Of a stretch of 64,000 nt of DNA, positions 45,751 through 55,259 are shown piece after piece; positions within the stretch are counted from its first letter, which is position 1, and every line of letters starts with the position of its first letter. Source of the DNA: Manduca sexta (taxonomy: Eukaryota > Arthropoda > Insecta > Lepidoptera > Sphingidae); the NCBI RefSeq assembly GCF_014839805.1, contig NC_051131.1, forward strand, positions 13,628,913-13,692,912, read 5' to 3'. The notes beneath the pieces were generated by a model. It saw only the letters and a list, made by a program, of their open reading frames with translations. It was not told where the DNA came from and searched no databases. Position numbers and translations under genes: made by a program.

Positions 45751-47057
45751 CTTAGTCTGGCCATAAATACTGTTACACTTAATTATAAAAAAATATTACA
45801 TTTGAATTTCGAATCTGTCATTTTTATACGATTGTTCATTGTGTTTTCTCATTTTGGCGCCAATACATTGTAAAATATTTTGCGATATTAAAATGGTGTG
45901 GGGTGATAAAGAGAACCGAATCGCTGTGATAGCATTACACAAAGTAGGTATGGAGCCAAATGCAATTTTTAAAACTCTCCATACACTTGGTATTAGTAAA
46001 ATGTTTGTGTACCGGGCTATTAATAGGTACAATGAGACCTCCTCTGTTTGTGACAGAAAAAGATCTGGCCGTCCACGTAGTGTTCGTACGAAAAAGGTGG
46101 TCAAAGCAGTAAGGGAAAGAATTCGAAGAAATCCTGTCCGAAAGCAAAAGATTTTATCTCGGGAAATGAAGATAGCACCTAGAACCATGTCGCGTATTTT
46201 AAAAGATGACTTAGGACTTGCAGCCTATAAGAGACGCACTGGCCATTTCTTAACTGATAATTTAAAGAAGAATAGGGTGGTAAAATCGAAACAACTACTG
46301 AAGCGGTACGCAAAGGGAGGTCACAGAAAAATTTTGTTTACGGATGAGAAAATTTTTACAATTGAGCAACATTTTAACAAACAAAATGACCGTATTTATG
46401 CTCAAAGCTCTAAGGAAGCTTCCCAATTAGTCGACAGAGTGCAACGTGGACATTATCCGACTTCAGTGATGGTTTGGTGGGGTGTTAGCTATGAAGGAGT
46501 GACTGAGCCATATTTTTGTGAAAAAGGTATCAAAACATCGGCACAAGTGTATCAAGATACCATTCTTGAGAAGGTAGTTAAGCCCCTTAACATCACCATG
46601 TTCAATAACCAAGTATGGTCCTTCCAGCAAGACTCGGCGCCGGGTCATAAAGCTCGGTCCACGCAGTCTTGGTTGGAATCGAACGTTTCGGACTTCATCA
46701 GAGCTGAAGACTGGCCGTCGTCTAGTCCCGATCTTAATCCGCTGGATTATGATTTGTGGTCAGTTTTAGAGAGTACAGCTTGCTCTAAACGCCATGATAA
46801 TTTGGAGTCCCTAAAACAATCTATACGATTGGCAGTGAAGAATTTTCCCATGGAAAGAGTGCGTGCTTCTATTGATAACTGGCCTCATCGTTTAAAGGAC
46901 TGTATTGCAGCCAATGGAGACCACTTCGAATAAGCTTTTTATATTTTTAATTGTTTTATATTTATGTATTAAACTGACACACTGTAAAAGTAATAAATGT
47001 TATTTGCAGTTAACAATTTTCTTTTTTCTTTATTACAATATTTATGGCAAGACTAGG
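45751..47057 (+). mobile_element. Complete maT-type (DD37D) mariner transposon
   Basis: TA dinucleotides flank it (45749-45750 and 47058-47059), the standard mariner target. The terminal inverted repeats are CTTAGTCTGGCCATAAATAC at the left and CCTAGTCTTGCCATAAATAT (reverse complement) at the right. It is 1307 bp with one uninterrupted transposase frame, which suggests recent arrival. Confidence 0.9.
45893..46933 (+). CDS. Mariner transposase, DD37D (maT) family
   Basis: A 346-residue transposase that cuts and pastes its own element into TA sites. I chose ATG 45893 (MVWGDKENRIAV), which fits the start of the helix-turn-helix. An upstream in-frame ATG at 45839 would add 18 residues unlike the family. 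The N-terminus has a helix-turn-helix (IAVIALHKVGM...FVYRAINRY) and the nuclear-signal-like KRSGRPRSVRTKKVV. The catalytic Asp residues are in LFTDEK, QQDSAPGHKA and SPDLNPLDYDLW. There are 37 residues between the second Asp and the Asp of PLDY, hence DD37D. No stop or frameshift is present. It is not a host gene. Confidence 0.92.
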   Translation: MVWGDKENRIAVIALHKVGMEPNAIFKTLHTLGISKMFVYRAINRYNETSSVCDRKRSGRPRSVRTKKVVKAVRERIRRNPVRKQKILSREMKIAPRTMSRILKDDLGLAAYKRRTGHFLTDNLKKNRVVKSKQLLKRYAKGGHRKILFTDEKIFTIEQHFNKQNDRIYAQSSKEASQLVDRVQRGHYPTSVMVWWGVSYEGVTEPYFCEKGIKTSAQVYQDTILEKVVKPLNITMFNNQVWSFQQDSAPGHKARSTQSWLESNVSDFIRAEDWPSSSPDLNPLDYDLWSVLESTACSKRHDNLESLKQSIRLAVKNFPMERVRASIDNWPHRLKDCIAANGDHFE

Positions 47058-48199
47058 TACAGGTGTTTTTATTGTTAATCAGATATATAAACACGATTTT
47101 TTTAAGCAATTGCAATTTTATTTTAATAGCTTGTTTACAAAACACATTTTAAATGTTCTACAATTTTATTTATAACTTATATCAATATTTTTGCTTATAA
47201 CTAATCAACAAAATCGATAAGAAATAATTGGTCATGTGTCATTGAAATACTGGGCAGATGGATTATATAAAATAAGTAGCACAACTCAATTTACGCCATT
47301 TTAGACGTAATTCCATTCTTTTTAAACGGTGCAACAAGTATATATATTAAACTATTTAACAAATTACACTTGTTGCTAATCTTCATGACCGGCCCGAAGT
47401 GTGTGGCGAGGGCCCTGACGTCTACCTATTTAATTAAGATACTGAAGCCAATTGGAGAGATGAACTACGAATTCGCTCTGAAGTTATCGGCAATGGTAAC
47501 TGCGCATGCGCACTTACGTGTCCATATACTTTACTACACTGTACACGACAACACGCAACATTTGCAATTTTATAACGGATTGGATATTTGAATAGAGCTA
47601 CACCTAACTTCAGATTGATAATAAAGATCACCATTGTTCGTAATTAAACCATCGACTTATAAACTAACCCCTTTATTCATAGACGTTATTTATCTAAGAA
47701 CGGAGCATTGTTGTGATAAACAGTCTTTTTCTCGCCCGTGTTGATCTGACAGCCAACTAGATTAGAGTTGTATTTCAATATTAGCCAATCACAACTGCCC
47801 TATGTCTACGCACTGCGAAGGCTGCCATGCCGTCAGCACTGAGAAACAGACTTGTTATCACAGCAATGTTCCTTAGATAAATAACGTCTATGAATAGGGG
47901 GGTAACAATTTATCCTTTTCACAACAATTATTTACATCTCTTTTTCGCTATTACATTAAGGCTATGTCACATAATATAAAATCTTTGCATTATACATGCA
48001 TAGGTAATTTATTAAAAATACTTGGATTTTATTTTTTGCTTATACAGTAAAATTAGTTGTATAGGACGATGCAGAAATAGGAATTGATCTTGTGATCACC
48101 TCACAGAGAGATGGAGCAAACTGAACATTATCAAAATTCGTTTAATAACAAACCAAAACCACTATCCCTATTCAGCTCAGTTAACATTTGTGCTATATT
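47058..48199. other. Non-coding stretch between the mariner and CIAO3
   Basis: Apart from the MITE at 47668-47902 it is AT-rich and without exons. A 73-codon open frame near 47370 (MTGPKCVARAL) has no recognisable homology. The right part is probably CIAO3 3' UTR. Confidence 0.5.
47668..47902. mobile_element. MITE with terminal inverted repeats of about 60 bp
   Basis: The left end reads CCCCTTTATTCATAGACGTT, then TTATCTAAGAACGGAGCATT. The right end is its inverse: AATGTTCCTTAGATAAATAA, then CGTCTATGAATAGGGGGG. TAA flanks both sides (665-667 and 903-905 of this kb), the 3-bp target duplication expected of a PIF/Harbinger MITE. The class is inferred from that only. Confidence 0.7.
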
Positions 48200-51100
48200 C
48201 TACCATTTAATATTGAGTGCTATATCGTTCTTCTCCAGCGCGTGGTAAGCGGTGTGCAGCGTGGCGCGCGCCTTGTCGGAGTGGCGTCCGTGGAGCCAGT
48301 CGGCGTAGAGCTGCAGCGCGAGCTTGTTGTCGGCGGGCGCGGCGGGCGGCAGGCGCGAGTACATGTCTTGTAGCTGCGACACCAGCTCGCGGCTGTTGTC
48401 GCCGGGCGCCGGACGGACTTGTGCGCCGCCGTTCAGGCAACCTGTGATACAGGGGGCTTGCCATTCAAGTATTTTGAGATATTACAATTTCTATCAGATA
48501 ATCTGTGATACAGGGTGCATACTAGTGATGTAACGAATATTCGCATTCGCGAATATTCGCATATTTTTGGATATTCGCATTCGCAAAATTTCTGCGAATG
48601 TTATGCGAATGTCAATATGAGAAAAAAAAAATTGAAGATAATAGTAGACTGCCTCGGTGGCATAGTTCTACTGCATTTGCGGTACGGCAGCGCTCTAAGG
48701 TCCTGGGTTCGAATCCCGGATCGGGCAAAGTGATATTTGGGTTTTTCTGCTCAGTATCAGCCCGGAGTGTGAAATTTGTGCCCGACATGGCGATAGGCTC
48801 GCCCCTGTCACACTATTAGACGGAACACACTTGGCGAAAAGTGGGTGCCCTGGTTGCACCTCTGCATACCCCTTCCGAGATAATATTCGTAATACTGTGT
48901 GTGTGTGTGTAATAGTAGGTTAATAAAATCAAAATCTAAACTAAAACAATATTCTTCTACAATAAACTGTAAATATAGTCTAAACAAACAAACAAAAAAT
49001 TATAGACTCTCAAAGAAAAATACCTCTCTTTCTTAAAACATACCAATTAATTAACTATTTTTACCATGTTTTTAAGTTAGTAATTAAACTTGAGTAGAGG
49101 AATATTAAACTTTAAAAATAAACAAAATTATTTCGTTTACTTTGATAAAGCTTAAAAATTTAATTCTCATTAGAAATTGTAACACATTAGCAACTAAGAA
49201 ATTAAAAGCAATTGAAAGAAACAAAAACAAATTCTTCTATAATTTTTTTATCAGTCTTTACATAACTTTCTAATGTTTAGATAATTATCATCTTAGATAA
49301 TAATAAAATTTAGATAATCATCATAGAAAATTGGCGCCAAATTTGAACAAAAACTAAACATTCGCATTCGCATTCGCGAATATCGGTAGCAGATATTCGC
49401 ATTCGCATTCGCATTCGCGAATGTTCAAAAAATGACATTCGTTACATCACTAGTGCATACTTTACAGGTATTCCGGGATATTACAATATCAATCGGATAA
49501 TCTGTGATATAGGGTGCTTACTTTGCAGGTATGTATTCCGGGATATTACAATTTCAATAAAGGATCGCAAAAATAGCCCAATCAGAATAAAGATTTTTTT
49601 TTCATTTTTTTATGACGTATTCCGATTGGTTTATTCTCATCAGCTCGAAAATTAATATTGGGATCGTCTATTGAAATCAACTCGGAGACCATTAATACAC
49701 AATAGTATAGTATGATAAAGTGTATTGTTGATTATTCATAATAAAATATTAGTGTGATTTAAGAGTTCTTAATTATTTATTTTATTTATAAACAAGCTCA
49801 CACATGCCATAATGCGACAAATATCAGCTGTGTCAACATATATTTTTTGATATATCAAGATATAATTTAAAATTGTAATATCCAAAGCTCTAACAGACAT
49901 AATAACCAGCAAACAACTTGAACACACTACAGTTTTAGATGGACATTTTTAGACAAAATGTAGCAACACTAAACGTAGATTATAAATTATACTCGAGTTA
50001 TTGCCAGCTATTATGTCTATTTGTATATATGCGATTTCAACAGGCCGGCATAATTGTGTCGACTGTCAAGGGGTAATCATTTCTCGTCAGTCAACATTCT
50101 ATTGGACCCCAGTCCATTTACCATCAGGCGCAGTGAGATCACATTTCTGTGGACGTAATAGAAAAACTGTCATGGTCTCACGTACCTGACGGACACGCCA
50201 TGACTTCTACGTAATGGTAAGGCGACTTGCCCCGCTTCAGCTTCTGTACTAGGTTCTGTATGTTTCTGAAGCCGTTCGCGATGGCGAACTTTAGCACCTC
50301 CTTACCGTCTTTCTCTAATGTCACTTCTCGGAAGTCTGGATTCCTGAAATAAAGATTAATATTCATTATTTTGTAGAACAAAATATTTATCATCATTAGC
50401 CGCAGGATGTTCACTGCTAAACATGGGCCTTGCCCAAAGATTTCCAGATTAACCTAATGGAAGCGGCCCGCATCCAGCGAACTCCTGCGACTTTTTTTAG
50501 GTCATCTGTTCACTTCATATAACACATATTAATTAATATTCCTCATTTGTACCTCACTTGAGGCACAGTCATACCGGCCTGCATAATTGCTATAAATTGT
50601 ACCTAGCTTCACGTAGAATCTAGCTTCAGACCCCGTAAGGCACGCTTTCCGCCTTAACACCCATACTAAACATACATGAATACTTTAAAATAATTTTTTT
50701 TTTAATTTCGAGATAATAAAATAAACTTGCTCGGCCAAGAAATTTGTGTCAATCTTAAATAAATATCCGGTATTTATTAAATACACTACCTCAAATTCTT
50801 ATAGACGAGCTTAGCATTAGCCTCCCCGAACAGCACCTCTGCGGCATACGTGAACACGTGGTCGGCGTACCCGCCGGAGCCCGAGCCGCCGTGCCGCCGC
50901 AGGGCCGGCGCCGCGCCGGGGCTCTCCGGCCACGGACAGTCCAGGGGCACGCTCTCTACTTCACTCAGGGACTTGTCCGTGCCCAGCATTTGTTCTAGCT
51001 CGACTGGAAAATATAACAGTCTATTAGTCTAAACAATATGGGTTGATGCTAGAAGGTCCAAAGTCTATTATTAGGGATGTCATTGTTGCCCTTTTAAGCA

Positions 51101-54100
51101 TCACTCTAGAATTAAGTAAAACAAACGGGCAATCTTAATTCGTTTCGGAAAATGGACCAATCGGAATAGAGTATTGATCTTGGATCGATCCCAAGATTGC
51201 TTTTGGGATCTTTTATTGATTAAGGATATATTTTAGTTTTAGAATTCCGTAAGTATGTAAATTGAGAAGTCTATCGTTTGGCTAATTTACAGGCTTTGCC
51301 TTAATTCTCAATAGTAAAAGCTAAAGTACAACACCAATGCTTTAAGTCACACAAATTTCATCTACCCTCAAAACTTCAACAAACTCACTGGCAGTAATAA
51401 CACAATCCACATCATGGCAGTTCAGTATATCGCTGTAGAAGTCTTCCCTGGACGCTTCTAGCTTCTTATCGTAGCAGGGCATCACGGTCACGTGGTATAT
51501 CTCCGCTGGGGACAACTGTCTAATGCTGGACAGGTACTGTTTGACGAGTGTGCCCATTATCTGCTGTGGGGACTTGGTTGTCGATATGTAGGGGAGGATG
51601 AAGTTTCCGTGGGTTTTCTCTGCGTAACACACCCAGCCTGGAAGAGAAGAACGTTTTTATATCATATTGAAATAAAAGGAATATCATATCACTTGATATT
51701 TTTTATCTCATTTTTGAAAGCGACTTGGTTACGATAAAATTATATACATGTATATGTAATTTAACCAGCTTTGCTTACGAAAATAAAACCGTTTCTTATC
51801 TCTGGAAAATTCTTCGCTATCTCAGAAAATCATTGCTAGTTAATGATGTATAGATGGCGCTGTTTCTTTCATATTGCTCAAAGAAAGTGATGATGTAATT
51901 TTTTTAAATAGTGACATCTATCGGAAATGTGATTGAGTTGTTTGGATGTGGAGCTTGGTGTAACCGGTGCTTGAATCCAATCCAAATATGACATATTTTA
52001 AACCTGTTATTACCTGTTGTAAACTTTTCATAATTATAAATAATAAACTAAAACACACATCACACCTTTATCCCCAGGAGGGTAGGTAGAGGTGTGACCA
52101 GGACATCCATAAGTCGCCGTTTGTGTGGCATCTTATGACGCGATAGGGGGCCAGCCTATCGGATCAATATCGGATTCGAATACAAGACCTCAGAGCGCGC
52201 GGCAATACACTTACGTCACCAAGGATGCCAATTTTAAGATATAATTTAGATTATACTTTATAGCCATACCTGGACAAGAACTAGCAAGCATTGGCAACTT
52301 CTTTGATGTGGGATCATTCTGATGGTCCTGATACCTCTGCAGGAACTCCTGCTGCGCCTCCAACAGCGACAGATCTTCGGCTACTGTCATATCCAGCACC
52401 AAGTGCGCACCTAAACTCTTGAAGTAACCTAGACAAATATTATTTCTTACATTATCATAATTTAATACATTTACTCTACCCTTGTTTGAGATATTATGTT
52501 TAAAAAGCTAAATTATAACCGAAAAAAAAAATGTATGGTCTAATAAATCGCTAGAATCGTCGCTTCCACTGCGGAATTGAACAAAAACTTATTGGGAATA
52601 TGATTTGTGTTCCAGATAGCTCTTCTACTCTGCTTTTCATGACTAAGTTTAACATACTATTAATTATTAGTGTAATAATATCCATGATACCTGTTAATTT
52701 AGTGGTAGCTTCCTCAGCTGTGAGCCCGTATCTGGCCGCCAGCGACAACACAGGCTGTGGCGATAAGGATATTACAATCAGACTCACATCTTGCACCACG
52801 CCTTTATTGTTTGTGAACTTCTTTTCTGCAAACACTCTGCAAAGTGTTGTTTGTTTATTGATTGAATGTGTGTTTCTGGTGGTAACATTTTTACTGGAGC
52901 TAGGTCTCTCATATGTAAGAGTCTGTCTAGGTAGGTACCACTGCAATGTCTAATTTGGTCACCAAGCAACAGTACATAGTTACTGTTGTGTTCTGGTTTA
53001 AAGGACTTTGTAGCCAGTGTAACTACTGGACATAATGAGATATAACATCTCATGTCTCAGGATAACGAATGCAGTTGAATACCAAAAAATACTTTGTAAT
53101 TCAAGGTGTTGGATGGTGTTTCTACTGTTTATGGGCGGTCGTATCACTTACCTTCAGGCGAATGGCAAGCTTGTTTCGTCATTTAAAGCAATAAAAAAGA
53201 AAAATCACATGTTGGATAGTAAAACTTTTTGAATATTTATAGACAATAAGATCAAAATTCTAGAGATGCAATGCTTATATCATAACAGTAATGACAATGG
53301 TTTAAACTCAGTCATAGTTATTCTTAGCTGCAGATATTGTCAAGTGCCACCTATCCAGATGGTATCTTCAATACAATGAAACCTCCAATGAGTTATGATA
53401 GTAAAAAACATATATGTTAAAGATAAATGTAACAATAATATTGATAACCCTTATATGTTAAATATCACTGTTGGTCTGATATTTATTATGAGGACTAGAA
53501 TTTTAAATGTGATCTTGATAATTTTATAATTGTTCATTGAAAACAGTGTGTGTATGTCTGCACTTTGTAATTAAAAGAAAACTTCATTTAATTTGTCCAT
53601 TTAATACTTAGTTATTTGGTATGAGTTTGTAATAACACCAGACAATAAGAATAAAATTAATAACCTCAGTAACTCCTCCTGGCTTTGCTTTGTGACCAGC
53701 ACACTCTCCGCAGAAGTAATGCAACCACTGCAAGCCAAGCAGTCTGCCAGCGTTATCTCCACTTTCTGTAACTTCTGTTGTCTCCCATTGGACACGTCGA
53801 AGTAGCCATCTTGGCCTATCTTTATTTTCGCACCAGTTTTAGTCTTTGTCTTTTCGATCTTTACTGGCTTTATGCATTCCTGAGTAATAAAAATTATGTA
53901 AACAATCATATTATGTTTGAATATATATTTGTGTCTTGTGTAATGAAATTATTATAAAATTATGAATGTTATAGTAAGCTATCATTAATTGTATATTTGT
54001 GTAATATCTAAGATGTTTTAATAAAATAAAAAACAATAATATTTTGCGCATTTCCTAAAATTTAAGGTTATACTATTTACCTGTGACGGAGTGATGAAGT

Positions 54101-54146
54101 CGTCAAGATCTGTCAATTGCAACGCGCCACTGAAACGGGAAGCCAT
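48200..54146 (-). CDS. CIAO3: CIAO3 / NARFL (Nar1), cytosolic Fe-S assembly factor; frameshift in last exon
   Basis: Eight coding exons: 54146-54081, 53879-53665, 52836-52691, 52428-52270, 51637-51389, 51003-50790, 50343-50186 and 48442-48200, about 482 aa once the shift is allowed for (human 476). N-terminal Fe-S cysteines are at 24, 69, 72 and 75 (DCLACSGC). Hydrogenase-like cluster cysteines are at 194 (SSCPGW), 250 (MPCYDKK), 400 and 404 (MACPSGCLNGG). Nar1 binds Fe-S clusters and links early scaffold to the CIA targeting complex; it is not a hydrogenase. The protein ends NIKW, keeping the C-terminal Trp used for CIA binding in this family. In the last exon the frame breaks: CACAAAG at 48418-48424 has one A too many between GCLNGGAQ and [12 protein letters not shown]. 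Whether that is assembly error or mutation is unknown. Exon 5 ends at the strong GTGAGT donor, matching human length. Confidence 0.88.
48440..48522. repeat. Imperfect tandem repeat in the CIAO3 intron, left part
   Basis: The unit ATATTACAATTTCTATCAGA, TAATCTGTGATACAGGGTGC recurs at 49461-49556 (ATATTACAATATCAATCGGA, TAATCTGTGATATAGGGTGC). About three units exist. The hAT element at 48523 was inserted between them. Confidence 0.7.
48523..49452. mobile_element. Non-autonomous hAT element (930 bp) with 8-bp target duplication
   Basis: Terminal inverted repeats are TAGTGATGTAACGAAT (left) and ATTCGTTACATCACTA (right). A perfect 8-bp duplication, GTGCATAC, flanks it (48515-48522 and 49453-49460). 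YAGTGATG ends and an 8-bp duplication are the hAT signature. The ends are packed with ATTCGC/GCGAAT subterminal repeats. No transposase frame is present. A SINE is nested inside. Confidence 0.9.
48648..48909 (+). mobile_element. tRNA-derived SINE nested in the hAT element
   Basis: The head ACTGCCTCGGTGGCATAGTT (box A) and GGTTCGAATCCCGG (box B) are clear tRNA promoters. The tail is a TG repeat. A 9-bp duplication, TAATAGTAG, flanks it (48639-48647 and 48910-48918). It therefore jumped into the hAT element after that element had landed. Confidence 0.88.
49461..49556. repeat. Imperfect tandem repeat in the CIAO3 intron, right part
   Basis: It continues the units at 48440-48522 after the hAT insertion: CAGGTATTCCGGGATATTAC occurs, then CAGGTATGTATTCCGGGATA. 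It runs into the MITE at 49552. Confidence 0.7.
49552..49676 (+). mobile_element. Foldback MITE, TTTCAATAAACGATC family
   Basis: It starts TTTCAATAAAGGATCGC and ends GGGATCGTCTATTGAAA, clean inverted termini (125 bp). Inside, CCCAATCAGAATAAAG pairs with TATTCCGATTGGTTTATTCT. It is the best-preserved copy of this family. Confidence 0.75.
50035..50165 (+). repeat. Dispersed repeat, copy 5 of 5, in the CIAO3 intron
   Basis: It has CAACAGGCCGGCATAATTGT, GTCGACTGTCAAGGGGTAAT, CTCGTCAGTCAACATTCTAT and CATTTACCATCAGGCGCAGT. This is the clearest copy. It ends close to the exon at 50186-50343. Confidence 0.65.
50398..50515 (-). mobile_element. RTE-type LINE ORF end, fragment in the CIAO3 intron
   Basis: The minus strand reads [17 protein letters not shown] and WKSLGKAHV, the last residues of the RTE-clade ORF seen in Lepidoptera. 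It is truncated at both ends. Confidence 0.65.
51128..51226 (+). mobile_element. Foldback MITE family (TTTCAATAAA), partial copy
   Basis: It has TGGACCAATCGGAATAGAGT and CCCAAGATTGCTTTTGGGAT, then CTTTTATTGATTAAGG, matching the inner and right parts of the copy at 49552-49676. The left terminus is lost. It lies in the CIAO3 intron between exons 5 and 6. Confidence 0.55.
52064..52229 (-). mobile_element. tRNA-derived SINE in a CIAO3 intron
   Basis: On the minus strand the head GGCATCCTTGGTGACGTAAG (box A) and GTATTCGAATCCGATA (box B) are clear. The downstream part is short. It sits in the intron between exons 4 and 5. Confidence 0.65.
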
Positions 54147-55259
54147 GGCTATATATTATTTATTTTATTAAATAAAACCTTTTTCGTAAAAATGCGATTG
54201 CAAAACAGTAGGCAATAAATACAGCTGACTGTGACATCCGTTTTGACATTTGGATTTTGAATTGTCATATTTTGACGTAGTGCATGTTGCCCAACAATAA
54301 ATCTAAATGGTACTAGAAGGTTTAATTTTTTTTGTACGTATAATTATTTCAAAATATTCAAATAACAAGAAATTAAAAGAAAACTTATTAAAGTTTACTA
54401 AGCGGATATTGTACAGAAAAACTCAATATCACTTTATCTGACCCAGGGATCGAACCAAAGGCCTTTGCACAGAAATTGTATCAAACATTATACTGTTATT
54501 ACATATCCAAATCTTTAGCATTTATAAAAGGTATGTTTCAAGAACAACCTAACTATTACAGTAAAAGCAATACATTTGTTACCTAGTACTAGCGCCAAAG
54601 TTAGAACTGAGTTCATAAGAAGAAAATTTCCTTCAGATCATTTGGAAATTATATAAAAAACACCTATTTCGAGATATAGATACTATTACGAAAATAACAA
54701 CATTGTTTGATTGATCTTTAATTTTTTTTTCACCAATAACTAAAAATAATTATACTCTTGTTTTGTAGTTTTAGATTAGCAAATATAACAACGGGAAAAA
54801 GATTTATTGCTACTATCGAAACACAAATTTATATCTGTCAATTATTCTGTTAAAATACCTGCAAAATATTGTACACTAAATATGCCATGCATGTTTGTTT
54901 TTGTTTATCATCAACTCAGTTAGTATTGGGCGTAATTTAACAATTATCTAACAATACCATTAAGGCTTTTTGTTGACAAATCAAGGTGAACCATTAGCTC
55001 CCACGCAAAACCTTGGAAAAGTCATCTAGCAATAATTATACCAAATGGTAGTTTAGTGGTCAGTGTCACTGGCTGGCACACTCGCCGCAGGCAGCGCAAC
55101 CGTTTGAGAAAAATCAATTGCGATCTTCCCGCCTCTGTCGGTTTCTATAGCAACGCGTAAACAGTGGGGAGACGTCGCGACGGACGGTACACTTTTCGCA
55201 TATTTATCTCAGACGCGTTTTGTGGAAATATTTTTTTGATTTGGTAATAATTGTGAATT
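54147..55259. other. Divergent CIAO3 / DNAL4 intergenic region
   Basis: The start codons are about 1.1 kb apart on opposite strands. The DNAL4-proximal 200 bp is GC-richer and has an RFX X-box. Near CIAO3 it is AT-rich. A faint SINE remnant with box B-like GGGATCGAACC is near 54440. Confidence 0.5.
55141..55154 (+). promoter_or_regulatory. RFX X-box upstream of DNAL4
   Basis: GTTTCTATAGCAAC fits the ciliary X-box consensus GTHNYYATRRNAAC at every position. It lies 106-119 bp upstream of the DNAL4 start codon, the usual range. RFX factors drive genes for motile and sensory cilia in flies, worms and vertebrates. Binding here is inference. Confidence 0.55.

Noticed and set aside
45839..45892. 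Upstream ATG for the mariner transposase
   Set aside because: It would add MCFLILAPIHCK-type residues not seen in mariner transposases. ATG 45893 precedes the usual helix-turn-helix start.
48655..48735. tRNA gene suggested by box A and box B near 48.65 kb
   Set aside because: It has flanking duplications, a non-tRNA body and a TG tail. It is a SINE; the same holds for the heads at 4.0, 30.9, 42.5, 44.8 and 52.2 kb.
51342..51388. Extension of CIAO3 exon 5 into [11 protein letters not shown]
   Set aside because: It breaks phase with exon 6. The perfect GTGAGT donor at 51388 gives a protein that aligns with human CIAO3 almost without a gap.
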